Origin: Auricularia sp. M13
Lineage: Eukaryota; Basidiomycota; Agaricomycetes; Auriculariales; Auriculariaceae
Assembly (NCBI GenBank): GCA_037042915.1
Contig: CM073197.1
Coordinates: 1,054,001-1,118,000, forward strand
Reading direction: 5' to 3'
Length of the DNA stretch: 64,000 nucleotides
In this document: positions 46,697 through 56,140 of the stretch, piece after piece
Numbering within the stretch: the stretch's first letter is position 1
Layout of the letters: each line of letters opens with the position of its first letter
Translations under genes and position numbers: made by a program
Notes under the pieces: generated by a model
The model's database searches: none
What the model was told of the DNA's origin: nothing
The model's input: only the letters and a program-made list of their open reading frames with translations

Positions 46697-47857
46697 ATGC
46701 CCGAAGCCTTGATATTCCTGTTCTGTATCTCTGGGCTTGTCGTGGCTGCGCCAAGCCTCCCTCGGCCTGTCGCGAACGACCTGTCCGAGTCGCCGTTTCC
46801 CCGCTCACCTATCAAAGCATGGACTGAGCCATCTTCCGACGACTTCTGCACCAGTCGTGTCGTCTTGATCAACTGCATATTTCTCGCTCTCGTTCTTCTG
46901 CTCTACACGTTTCTTGCCATCGAAGACTTCGTTCGCCAACCTGAACGCCTTGCTCCCGACTACGACAACACTAGCGATACATTCCACAGTGCAGATAAAG
47001 GCAAAGGCAGGGCCTCACAGACAGATAATGATTGTCAGCCACGCTTCGAGCTGGGCAGGGAAATGAAGACTACTACTTCCGATAGTACGCTCGCATCCAC
47101 CAGTACTGGACGCACGCTCGTCGCTTCTTCGTCCTCTGCCACGGCATCCACGTTGAGCACTGCTCCAAAGGCACCATTTCCTTTTCCTGTGGACACTCGC
47201 AGCCCATGTGCAGACGAGCTCGAACGTTTCGGCGAAGCGGCAAGCCCTCGCACGTCGACAGATAACTCGCGCCACCACGATGCCCGCACTCGCAAGGTTG
47301 CCTTGCGTCCCATGCGGCCTTCGACCTTGGAAAGGTCGTGTGCTTCGCGTTCGGTTCCCGTCATGTCGCGCCCTGGGTTGACATCAACACAAGCGGAAGC
47401 ACGCCTGGCCGCCTTGCAGCAAAAGCATTCGCACTTCGACCACGGCGCCTCAAATTCTCAAAATGAATCGCCGTTGCTGCCCACATGGCTTCCTCCAGGG
47501 TCCTCGTTGGCATATTCCACCAGCGTTGAGGACGACGGGTCATCTCCTGACGGCATCGTCACTGAATGCTTCCCCTTTGAGGATGACGACGACGCCGGAG
47601 TCGCGCCGCGTGCACCCCCGCGTTTCTACGCTATGCATCTCAATACCAGCATTAACGAAATTTCCGGACATACAACGACGAGTCGCAGGCAGTTCCAGCC
47701 AATCATGCCGCCGATGCGTAACTCGCGCCGCCACGCCGCCTTCAGCAAGCAAATCGCACGCGACTTCGGCGCGCGATTGATGACGCTCCAGCCAGTACCC
47801 GCGTCTCCCTCGCCCCATGCATGCGAAGAGCCGCAATCATCGCCCAGTTCCTCGTGA
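46697..47857 (+). CDS. Unknown single-pass membrane protein, Ser-rich, intronless
   Basis: A single 386-codon exon starts MPEALIFLFCISGLVVAAPS, a likely signal peptide. After a short extracellular segment comes one membrane span (VVLINCIFLALVLLLYTFLA, about residues 55-75). The remainder is a long cytosolic tail rich in Ser, Thr, Pro and Arg (STSTGRTLVASSSSATASTL) with acidic patches such as FPFEDDDDAGV. I do not recognise a domain. The topology resembles small receptor-like or cell-wall-sensor proteins, but the extracellular part is too short (about 35 residues) to support that. The lack of introns is unusual beside its intron-dense neighbours. Confidence 0.62.
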   Translation: MPEALIFLFCISGLVVAAPSLPRPVANDLSESPFPRSPIKAWTEPSSDDFCTSRVVLINCIFLALVLLLYTFLAIEDFVRQPERLAPDYDNTSDTFHSADKGKGRASQTDNDCQPRFELGREMKTTTSDSTLASTSTGRTLVASSSSATASTLSTAPKAPFPFPVDTRSPCADELERFGEAASPRTSTDNSRHHDARTRKVALRPMRPSTLERSCASRSVPVMSRPGLTSTQAEARLAALQQKHSHFDHGASNSQNESPLLPTWLPPGSSLAYSTSVEDDGSSPDGIVTECFPFEDDDDAGVAPRAPPRFYAMHLNTSINEISGHTTTSRRQFQPIMPPMRNSRRHAAFSKQIARDFGARLMTLQPVPASPSPHACEEPQSSPSSS

Positions 47858-48065
47858 CTACGAGTCTCAACATAGAGTATTCCCCGTCATACCCCGCATC
47901 AAGACCATTCGTTCTCATCTGCATTTCGAACCTGTAGCACTAGGCGCACTGCAACAAGCTGTACCCTTACATCAAGGCCCCATCGCTGTACTCGTCGCAA
48001 GCCATTTCTTCTTCAATTGGAAGCTTTTTTCTCAACTAATGTACACGGGCTGATCACTGCCTCGC

Positions 48066-49065
48066 TCAGTAGCGGACCTTCGCACCTTCAGGGGTTTCGC
48101 CGCTCGCGGCGGAGAACGTACGCGCAAGGCCATCCGTGAGCGCGCCGAGGTCGTTCGTGACGCTGATCTATATGCAGCGTTTCAGCGCAGATCGCTGGTC
48201 GCGATGAGGAACGCGACTCACGATGTCAAAGCCCTGCTCTGCGCGCTTCGCGGCCTGCTCGCCGCTCGTGCAGTAGATTGCGCTTGGACAGCGTCAGGTG
48301 CGGGAAGAGCGGGTCATGCACTGGTGCGCACCACTTCTTGCCGCGCTTGTGGGCTGTTTCCTTTATTTCTTGGATGAGCTTCTCAACCTCGGGCACAGGG
48401 TCGGGCGACGGTGGCTGGTAGCCATGGGCAATGCTCAGGTCGAACGGGCCGATGAACAGTACGTCTGCGGGCGCTGAGTCTGACGAATTTCGGGCGTTAG
48501 TGTATGCACGGCACACCTATACCGTCGACGGCCGCGATCGCGTCAACGTTCTGCATGCCCTGCACAGTTTCTATCTGCACCATGACGAGCACACTCTCGT
48601 TCGCGCCGTCGAGGTACTCCTTCATTGTTGCGCCCGCGCCCCAGAGCGTATGAGCAACCGGGCTGCCCAGTCCGCGGACGCCGACCGGCGGGAAGCGTGC
48701 GGCCTGCGCGACGCGCTTCGCCGCCGCGGCGTCGGGGCACATCGGCACGAGGACGCCGCGCGCGCCAGAGTCGAGCGCGAGCTTGACCTGCCACCCGACC
48801 GAGTCTGTCTCCGCCGTGGCCGGGATGCGGATGTACGCCGTGGGCCGCCGCCGGGCAGCGCCGCGAGCACGGAGAGCGTGTCGTGCACTGCGGGGCCGCC
48901 GAGGCCGAACAGGCCGTGCTCGCCGTCGAGGCACACCCACGAGATGGCCGGGTGCGAGAGCGCGACGGCGCGCGCGAGCGACGGGTTCGCGAGCGTCAGC
49001 CACGCGCCGAACGCGGGCTTGGATGCACGCAGGGCGTTGAGCAGCGGGTGGGCGACTTGCAGCAT
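48066..49065 (-). CDS. HpcH/HpaI aldolase family protein
   Basis: Members cleave 2-keto-3-deoxy acids to pyruvate or glyoxylate plus an aldehyde, using a divalent metal in a TIM barrel. The start at 49065 reads MLQVAHPLLNALRASKPAFG, followed by ISWVCLDGEHGLFGLGGPAV, TAYIRIPATAETDSVGWQVK, LALDSGARGVLVPMC, VQIETVQGMQNVDAIAAVDG and DVLFIGPFDLSIAHGY. The Glu of QIETVQG and Asp of GPFDLS are the expected metal ligands. The C-terminal exons give KKWCAPVH and VTNDLGALTDGLARTFSAAS, ending EGAKVRY at 48066. One base is missing from a G-run at 48842-48844 (C-run on the coding strand, GGGP-TAY). An in-frame upstream ATG would add about 20 residues. A TATAAG lies about 40 bases upstream of the start. The substrate is not predictable. 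Confidence 0.88.
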
Positions 49066-49371
49066 GTTTCTGGTGTCCTTGGCGGGGCGGGACGCCGCTG
49101 CTCTTATAGACTGTCTGACGGCCATCCGGTCCGGTGCGCGAGCAGTCCCATGACAGTTCGCAGGACCTGAGAATCCTTCTTGCCGCAGACGGAGGGAATA
49201 CGTGCCGCGTTTCACCAGTCTATATGAGGTACGAATGAGGTGCTATAACGCTTGCTATGTTGCACAAAATCAACACCAAAATGATACTGAATGAACTCGC
49301 GAGTACACGAACCCTCCGGAAGACCCTCGCAGAGTAAGTAGCCGGTCTTCACTGACGCTCATCACAGCAGA
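49066..49371. other. Intergenic region
   Basis: About 300 bases between the aldolase promoter side and the stop of the next minus-strand gene. Nothing beyond the aldolase TATA element is recognised. Confidence 0.45.
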
Positions 49372-50937
49372 TCAGGATTGGGAACGGAAGAAGTCGATCG
49401 CCTCTTGGGATAATTTGGATGTTGTTCCTTCAAGGCCAGCGCACAATGTGGAGTACGCGTCCTTCGCAGGAACACGCAATGTCGCAACATTGCCGCGTAG
49501 ATCCATGGCCAGTAGGTCTTCGTCGCTCCTCGTTACGTCACCGTCCCAGTCCACTCGCACAAGAAGGACGCCTTCCTTCGCTATATCCTCGGTGTCGATG
49601 CAGAGAAAGTAGTTCTTGACGAAGTTGTCCTCGAACCTATGCTCGCGGCATAGCCAAGGGAACCGCCGCACGGCCTCATCGAACGACCATTGCACGTGTT
49701 CGGGCTTTGTGCCCTTCCGCCGCACGAAGTTGGGTGCGTACACGACGCGCTCGTCTCCGTCAGCGCGCCGGTTGTACTGCGGGTCAAGCAGCGACGCGCC
49801 GAACCCGCGCTCTCGATTTCTGATATTGTACTGGAAGACGACGACGAGCGGATGGTCGGGTTTCCAGGCGCGGATGCCGCTGGCAATGTTGATGAAGTAG
49901 TGCTGAACGCCGTCGAGTGCATTGGCGGGCACGCGCTGCGTTTTCCGTGTCGCAGCGGCGGCGATGGCGCTGAGCGCTGCGGTGGACTTGCCCGTAGTTT
50001 CGCCATCCCAGGACAGATGGGCGAGTACGAGACCATGTTCGGTGGGAGGGTCGGCGTCGGCGACTAGGAAGAGCTGCTTTTGGAGCCAGCGGTTCTTGCG
50101 ACACCGGACAGGATGTAGTGCGAACGCTCGCTCGACAGGGTCGACTGCGCGGGGGATGACAGCCTGCAGCTGGCAGACGAAGTTCTCGGGTTGTTTATGC
50201 GAGGCGCCAGGCTCCAAGCTGCGAATGAGGGCGTCTGCGTCGATGCCTTCTCGAACGTAAACACCGATGTGATAGCCTAGTGGCGGGGCGTTAGGCGGGC
50301 ATTCTGGTGAGTCGTCTTCATCTTGATCTTCGTCGTCGTCGTCATTATCGTCGTCGTTATCGTCGGCGGCGGCTCCACCGCTGGTGGCGTCGTCGCCTCC
50401 GATGGCGTAGCACTCCTTTTCTTCGCTCCAGCCTGAATTCGCAATCTGAAGATTTACGAAAGTGAGACCGGAGTCGCTGGCCTTGATGCGGAAGGAATCG
50501 GTTTTGCACTCCATGTCGTCGTCGTCCAGCGTGACGAGTAAGACGCCGTGCGTGCGCCAGTCGCGCTCAATAGCTACGATGAAGTACGTCGGGTGGTAGG
50601 TGATGGGCTCTTGTCGTCCGAGCTCAAGATGGTAGTCGAACACGGCGCGCAGAGGGCTATCGATGAAGCGCGGTCGCGGGGCGAGGCGAACGTTGGGCTC
50701 ATCACCAGGCTCGCATTGGGACTCGCACTCCTGCTGCAGCTCCTGCAGCTCGGCGTCCGAAAGGTCGACGAGCGTGTAGAGCGCAACTGGAAGGAGATCC
50801 AAGGACTGGTTGTGGAAGCGGGCCACCGCTGGCGCCGTTGTGGCAGACTGAGGTCTAGTTGGGTTGTCATAGCTGACGGTCAAGTTGCAAAGATACAAAC
50901 GAGAAGCAGTGACCTGAACTCCGGCTGAAGAGAGCAA
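49372..50937 (-). CDS. Unknown protein with three internal repeats and an acidic linker
   Basis: One uninterrupted exon of about 521 codons ends at 49372. The 5' end follows a good splice acceptor near 50928, so a short upstream coding exon is likely and the true start is unresolved. I recognise no family. Internally, a unit recurs three times: YFIVAIERDWRTHGVLLVTL (residues about 119-138), LFLVADADPPTEHGLVLAHL (about 289-308) and YFLCIDTEDIAKEGVLLVRV (about 443-462). The last two are followed by DWDG or SWDG. Each unit then has an (R/F)-(V/I)-x-A segment and a hydrophobic strand. An acidic linker of mostly Asp at about residues 190-210 separates the first unit from the rest. No signal peptide or membrane span is seen. 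A truncated copy of its 5' part lies at 53450-53660. Confidence 0.65.
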   Translation of the reverse strand: MLSSAGVQVTASRLYLCNLTVSYDNPTRPQSATTAPAVARFHNQSLDLLPVALYTLVDLSDAELQELQQECESQCEPGDEPNVRLAPRPRFIDSPLRAVFDYHLELGRQEPITYHPTYFIVAIERDWRTHGVLLVTLDDDDMECKTDSFRIKASDSGLTFVNLQIANSGWSEEKECYAIGGDDATSGGAAADDNDDDNDDDDEDQDEDDSPECPPNAPPLGYHIGVYVREGIDADALIRSLEPGASHKQPENFVCQLQAVIPRAVDPVERAFALHPVRCRKNRWLQKQLFLVADADPPTEHGLVLAHLSWDGETTGKSTAALSAIAAAATRKTQRVPANALDGVQHYFINIASGIRAWKPDHPLVVVFQYNIRNRERGFGASLLDPQYNRRADGDERVVYAPNFVRRKGTKPEHVQWSFDEAVRRFPWLCREHRFEDNFVKNYFLCIDTEDIAKEGVLLVRVDWDGDVTRSDEDLLAMDLRGNVATLRVPAKDAYSTLCAGLEGTTSKLSQEAIDFFRSQS

Positions 50938-52041
50938 AGCAAGGCTTATGACGCAACCGAAGGCTGTTCACAGCGAGGAGCCTGTACTAGCAAAACACCG
51001 GGTTGCGGTTGTGCCGTCCTGAGTCTATACAACGCCGCTTCGCGCCGATTCGCCTCGTTATGAGCGCTGAGCCCCTTAGCATGGCAGCGCGCAGCGAGTG
51101 GGGTGTTGGGGCACCGGTGAGCGCTCGAACATGCTAGTATGCAGCCGCGATCGTCAAGCACGTGTGAGTTCGACAGTTCGAAGAATGGAATTGACACAGC
51201 GTTGAACTCCGCTTTCGGAGGCGTGACATTTGTTGTTCGACAACTGCAAGTTGCCAAACTTTTCGTCAGACAGACCCCTGACACATTCCCTTATGTAAGA
51301 ACACGAAAGAGGACCCATAGAAACGACCACGAAACTGCATGCATGTCCGATTCCCGCCAGGAATCATCTCAGAATCGCGACTGAGTTGCATGCGAGTCGG
51401 TACCTATCATGATCAGGAATGACCTCTCCCGGACACATGTCTCATGTGCGGGCCCGTTGGAACGTCCACAAGTAGCAATTTTCTCGTTATTTCGCGGATG
51501 TTCAACGGGAGGCAATCAAAGTAAAAATTTCTCAGCGTACAACTAGGCTGCGTTGGGCGTTCGTCAGTGCATCTTTGTACCACAAGATGAAGTGCCTCTT
51601 TAAGTCTCATCCAGGCGCCACGATATTCACCCATTTTGGCGGGTTCCATCGCGTCCCCATCGAAACTTTCCGAATCGGGAGCATGAGTGACCATTTGCGG
51701 ATGAACGTTGTATGGTGTGTGCCTGGAGCCTGGTCAGGCTTCATCGTCTCCTGCAGGTCTCGGGCGCGCACCCGGCCGAACGCTCCCAGCTACAGCTGTC
51801 AAGGGTCCAACTACAGCCCTCAATCTGCATCCTGCTCAGGAACCACAGGTGCGCAAGTGAATGGCAACACAATTCAGCAGAAGATGGGCGATAGTGCACC
51901 ACCCACATGTGTGTTGACGCAGCGCATACACCGCACGACGATCTCAAGTGAAGCCAGATGTGCGACAATTGCAGAGCATGGAAGTCTGGGACCAAGCCCA
52001 ACATGACGCCGTGAGGACTGCGAGACAAACGGAGGACCCAG

Positions 52042-52048
52042 TATAAAT
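52042..52048 (+). promoter_or_regulatory. TATA box of nuclease gene 1
   Basis: TATAAAT lies 77 bases before the ATG at 52119, within a segment (cagtataaatgccaga) conserved in the second copy. Conservation across the diverged duplicates supports its function. Confidence 0.6.
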
Positions 52049-52118
52049 GCCAGAGCGTTCTGAGGCCAGTCCGCCGTCGAAGACGCATCAGCAATCGACC
52101 GCCCTACTCGACTCGCCA

Positions 52119-53105
52119 ATGAAATACCTCCCTCTGCTCCTCGCAGCTGCCGGACTGGCTGTAGCATCTCCCGCTGGCAGTGGCAAATTTACACTCTCGG
52201 CCAGACAGGATCCCGATGACCTCCTGATCTTCCCCTGCGACCAGATGGTTGATGTATGCCACAACATGTGCTATGGTAACGTTCTCGTTGGCGCACGAGA
52301 GCGAACCTGTCGGCTCACTATCTGCAGGCGCATACTGCCTCGGCGTTGGCACAGAGCTCATGTTCGACACACCCAGCGCGAGCGACAAGCGCAACCGCCG
52401 CAAGGCTGCCGGCTGCATCGACTCTGGCGGCAACCGCTGCTCGACGAAGAAGGGCTACGCCTCGGGCTTCAATTGCGACGAGTATCCGTTCGCCAGCACA
52501 GTGCCGACCAGTAGCGTCGCCGATCGCGTGAACCGTTGTGTTCCGTCGGTAGAGAACTCGAGTGAGCGCAACGCGGCCTTAGACAGGTTATGGTGGGTAT
52601 CACTGACTCGGACGTCATTACCGTAGGGCAAGGCGGCTACATCAACGCCTTCTATCGTGGTGCATTCTGCAATGGTGGACCATGCACCTTTAATGTCGAG
52701 TTCTCCAACGCGGGGAACATCGACATGTGCGACGCTGTGGACGACCCCAGCCAGTGCGACGATGACGACAACGAAGTCATCGGGCCTGGCGATGGGACCC
52801 CGCGCAAGACGGCGATGAGGCAGACGACGGCACTGATGATGACGGTGGCAACCCTGAGCCCGAGGGAAAGAAAAAGCGCACTTCCACGACGCGCCACAGG
52901 TACCTCACGAGCTCCGGCGTCGAGATCAATATCCGCGGAGGTCGCATCGGTCAGAGGACGATCATCGTGCTGCCTCGCAACGCGACCCTGTGGGACGAGC
53001 AGACCAACAACCACGTCTTCGACCCCGATGTCGAAGCCGGCGAATGACTACATGCTGGCGAACCTGGACGTGCGCGACGATACCATCGTCGCAGAGATCT
53101 CGTAG
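52119..53105 (+). CDS. Secreted NucA/NucB-type deoxyribonuclease, copy 1
   Basis: The ATG at 52119 gives MKYLPLLLAAAGLAVASPAG, a clear signal peptide, and then DPDDLLIFPCDQMVDVCHNM. After an intron the NucA/NucB core appears: DKRNRRKAAGCIDSGG, NRCSTKKGYASGFNCDEYPF and ASTVPTSSVADRVNRCVPS. The invariant CDEYPFAS block carries the metal-binding acidic residues of this nuclease family. A third exon reads GGYINAFYRGAFCNGGPCTF and VEFSNAGNIDMCDAV. An acidic linker follows, then a C-terminal domain ending ANLDVRDDTIVAEIS. In bacteria these enzymes degrade extracellular DNA; a secreted role in nutrient or matrix DNA turnover is inferred here. The reading frame is interrupted in the acidic C-terminal part, so it may not be translated whole. 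Copy 2 lies 2.2 kb downstream in the same orientation. Confidence 0.83.
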
Positions 53106-53449
53106 ACTCTCGACATCGAGCTCAGAAATCCAGTCATGGCATGAGCCATGATTCCCGAACCGTATACAATGTAGCACACCAGAATACCTACTGTCCTTGT
53201 GCATGAAACCCGTTGACCAACCCGTGAATAAGCAGCCACGGGTGCGGATTCGACCTCCTACCAGACGGCAGAACCGGCAAAGAGAGAACAGTGGAAAAAG
53301 AAACACAGAGCAATGAATCATCGACAAGGACCTGGAAGAGATGTTGGCATCGAGTTCAGACAGTCCATCGCTGCCGCGTCGCCCTATGGTAAACGTTCAA
53401 ATAGAACATTTGCCGCGGGGCTAGGCGCACGCTGGATCTTGATGCTGGA

Positions 53450-53660
53450 ATGAAACTCGCAAGCCTGCTGCAGGTTCTGCAGCTCGGCGTCCATAATGTT
53501 GACGAGCGTGTAGAGCGCAACCGGAACGAGGCTCGCGGTAGCGCGCTATCTGGCGCCGTCTGCGGGTCCGGTCAGGTTGTCAGAGTGTCGGTGGCAGAGG
53601 TCCGATCGAGAGCAGTAACCTGGGCTCCAGCTGCAGAGAGAAATCAAGGCTTATGACGCA
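53450..53660 (-). pseudogene. Truncated copy of the triple-repeat protein gene
   Basis: About 200 bases match the 5' region of the gene at 49372-50937 (50730-50945), including the segment coding for LQELQ and the splice-acceptor area. The sequence upstream at 53340-53440 no longer matches. The rest of the gene is absent, so this is a remnant left by the tandem duplication. It has no usable open frame. Confidence 0.7.
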
Positions 53661-54273
53661 ACCGCAGGCTGTCGACAGGGAGGGGCCCTTTCAGAAAAAT
53701 GCCGGGTTGCGGTTGTGTCGTCTTGAGTGCACTACTGTAAACAACGCAGCTTCACTTCGTATCAGAGCCCCTTGGTATGGCAGCACACAGCGAGTGGGGT
53801 GGTGGAGCACAAGTCATGCAGAGTACCGTCAACAACTGCGAGCGTTCGCTGCGCGGCCGTGATCGTCGAGCGCTAGCACGCGTGGAGTTCGGAGAAAGGA
53901 GTTTCAGCAGCACAGCAACTCCGCTTCGCGGGCGCGAATGTCTTGTTCGACAACCAGAACTCACCAAACTTTTCGTCAGAGTTCTTCGTCTCGGCATGCC
54001 TCAGACGCATACGCAGCGCCGAAGCGCGTAACTACAGCTCTCGATCGCGCATCGCGCACAGGAACTCCACAATGCGCGAGCCAATGACAACATACACAGA
54101 GCATGAGCGATAGTTGTATCCCCCACACATTGTGTTTATGATCGAGACAGCAGCGCATACACCGCACAATGGTCGCCACTGAAGCGAGACGCGCGGCAAC
54201 AGCAGAATATTGAAACCTGGGAACATGGTCAACATGACACCGCAAGGACGGCAAGACAAATGGGAGGTTCCAG

Positions 54274-54280
54274 CATAAAT
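54274..54280 (+). promoter_or_regulatory. TATA-like element of nuclease gene 2
   Basis: CATAAAT, about 80 bases before the ATG at 54355, is the counterpart of the TATAAAT in copy 1. The first base has changed, which may weaken the promoter. Confidence 0.5.
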
Positions 54281-54354
54281 ACCAGACCATTCTGCTGTCA
54301 GTTCGCCATCGAACAAGACGTACCAGCAAGCGACCGCCCTACTCGACGTCGCCA

Positions 54355-55343
54355 ATGAAGTACCTCCCTCTCCTCGTCGCGGCTGCCGGACTGGCCACCA
54401 GCGCCGCAGCATCTCCCGCTGCCAGTGACAACTTTACGCTCTCCGCCAGACAGGATCCAGACGACCTCATGATCTTCGTCTGCGACCAGATGCCCGAAGT
54501 CTGCCACAACATGTGCTATGGTATGGTAACGTCCTCGTCGGCGGACTTGTTTGGCTTACACACTATCGGCAGGCGCGTTCTGCCTCAACATCGGCCAGGG
54601 GCTCACGTACGACAAGCCCAGCGCGAGCGACAAGCGCAACCGCCGCAAGGCCGCGGGCTGCATCGCGTCCGGCGGCAACCGCTGCTCGACGAAGAAGGGC
54701 CACGACGCGGGCTTCCAGTGCGACGAGTATCCGTTCGCCAGCACCGTGCCGACCGGCGATGTCGCCGACCGCGTGAACCGCTGCGTCCCCGCGGGAGAGA
54801 ACCGGAGTGAGTGCACCGCGCCCTTCAGCGCTGAAGCTGACGCCATCCCTGTCATATAGAGCAGGGCGGCATCATCAACGCCTTCTACCGCGCGGCATTC
54901 TGCGGCGGCGGGCCGTGCACGTTCAGCGTGGAGTTCTCCAACGCGGGGAACATCGACATGTGCGACGCTGTGGACGACCAGAGCCAAGTGCGACGACGAC
55001 GACAACGAAGTCGTCGGCCCAGGCAGCGGCACTCCCGCGCAAGACGGCGACGAGGCAGATGACGGCACGGACGACGACGGTGGCAACCCCGAGCCCGAGA
55101 AGAAGAAGAAAAGCGCACTTCCACGACACGCCACAGGTACCTCACGAGCTCCGGCGTCGAGATCGATATCCGCGGAGGTCGCATCGGTCAGCGGACGGTC
55201 ATCGTGCTGCCCGCAACGCCACCCTGTGGGACGAGCAGGCCAACAACCACGTCTTCGACCCGGATGACGAAGACAGCGAATACGACTACATGCTGCCGAA
55301 CCTGGACGTGCGCGACGACATCATCGTCGCAGAGCTCTCGTAG
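54355..55343 (+). CDS. Secreted NucA/NucB-type deoxyribonuclease, copy 2
   Basis: Paralogue of the gene at 52119. The signal peptide MKYLPLLVAAAGLATSAAAS is followed by DPDDLMIFVCDQMPEVCHNM. After an intron the core reads DKRNRRKAAGCIASGG, NRCSTKKGHDAGFQCDEYPF and ASTVPTGDVADRVNRCVPAG, so the CDEYPFAS motif is kept. The next exon gives GGIINAFYRAAFCGGGPCTF and NAGNIDMCDAV. An acidic segment with GTDDDGGNPEPE and the ending LPNLDVRDDIIVAELS at 55343 follow. Intron positions match copy 1. The frame is disturbed at a few places in the C-terminal half, more than in copy 1. Either this copy is decaying or the region is poorly called. The tandem arrangement suggests an expanding secreted-enzyme family. 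Confidence 0.8.
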
Positions 55344-56140
55344 ACTCTCGACCCCGAGCTCCATCTTCTATGTAATCATGGCAAGGCCATGAGTCTCGCA
55401 CAGTATTTGAAGCAGCCCGCCATAATATAATATGTCATCGAGCACAACTCTCGTCGACGAATTCGTGATTAAGCAGCCACGAGGGCGAGTGCAATTTGTT
55501 CCAATTCGACAACGATCCAGGCAGCGGAACAGCAACGCGAGCACAGACGAGCAACGAGACGCAGAGCCACAACCCATCCACGAGGACCTCGCATGGCTTG
55601 GAGAACATCATTTATACGGGCTCGAGTTCAGCCAGTCCACCAGCACCTCAGCGCCGCCCCTCCCAGCAAGGAAGACTGATAAGGCAGGCCACAAAGCAGA
55701 TCCACAGTCGCGCCTGAGTACTTCTATCTGCGAGATCGTGCATTTACGCGCGGGCAACCGGTACCAAGCAACATTACGGACGCGCTGAAGAGCCTGGGAG
55801 CTGGTGAGGTAGTCAAGGTTGCGGTGGCTTCGCTGATAACCGACCGAACGATATCCTCCGTGCGAATTTCTGTACGTATGAGCGTCGTTCTCATCTCTTT
55901 GACTGACCAGACCGTTCTCATACAAATCGCTAGTGCTCAGGGGACTTGTACCAGGTCTGTGGTGCTCATCCACTTCAAGATGCTTGTCCGGCCAGGTCCG
56001 TCGCTAAAAGAGTCAACAACATCCAGGACACGCGTTGGCGCCGCCGCCAATGCTACCAGATGAAAGGAAAGAGCCAGGGAACGAGAAGAAAAATAAGAAT
56101 TTGCACGTATGTTGTCTACGGGGGCGATTATGGTGTTATT
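55344..56140. other. Intergenic region
   Basis: The left 280 bases are the duplicated 3' flank of the nuclease gene. The remainder, to the QCR2 stop, has short open frames (55432-55788 on the plus strand is the longest) without motifs. No repeat or RNA gene is seen. Confidence 0.5.

Larger units (their letters stand above)
50700..53340. repeat. Segmental duplication, first unit
   Basis: This block (5' end of the triple-repeat gene, its promoter, the first nuclease gene and 3' flank) aligns colinearly with 53440-55620. Examples are CTGCAGCTCGGCGTCC at 50745 and 53478, GGCTTATGACGCAACCG at 50944 and 53647, GCGCATACACCGCAC at 51921 and 54149, and the TATA regions. A stretch of roughly 430 bases (about 51300-51750) has no counterpart in the second unit. 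Confidence 0.8.
53440..55620. repeat. Segmental duplication, second unit
   Basis: Colinear, diverged copy of 50700-53340, head to tail with it. It keeps the promoter and nuclease gene, but only about 200 bases of the 5' part of the neighbouring triple-repeat gene. Downstream similarity continues past the stop codon (attaagcagccacgag near 55470 against ataagcagccacgggt near 53228). Confidence 0.8.

Noticed and set aside
55432-55788. 118-codon open frame downstream of nuclease gene 2
   Set aside because: Its first part is the duplicated 3' flank of the nuclease gene and is not open in the other copy.
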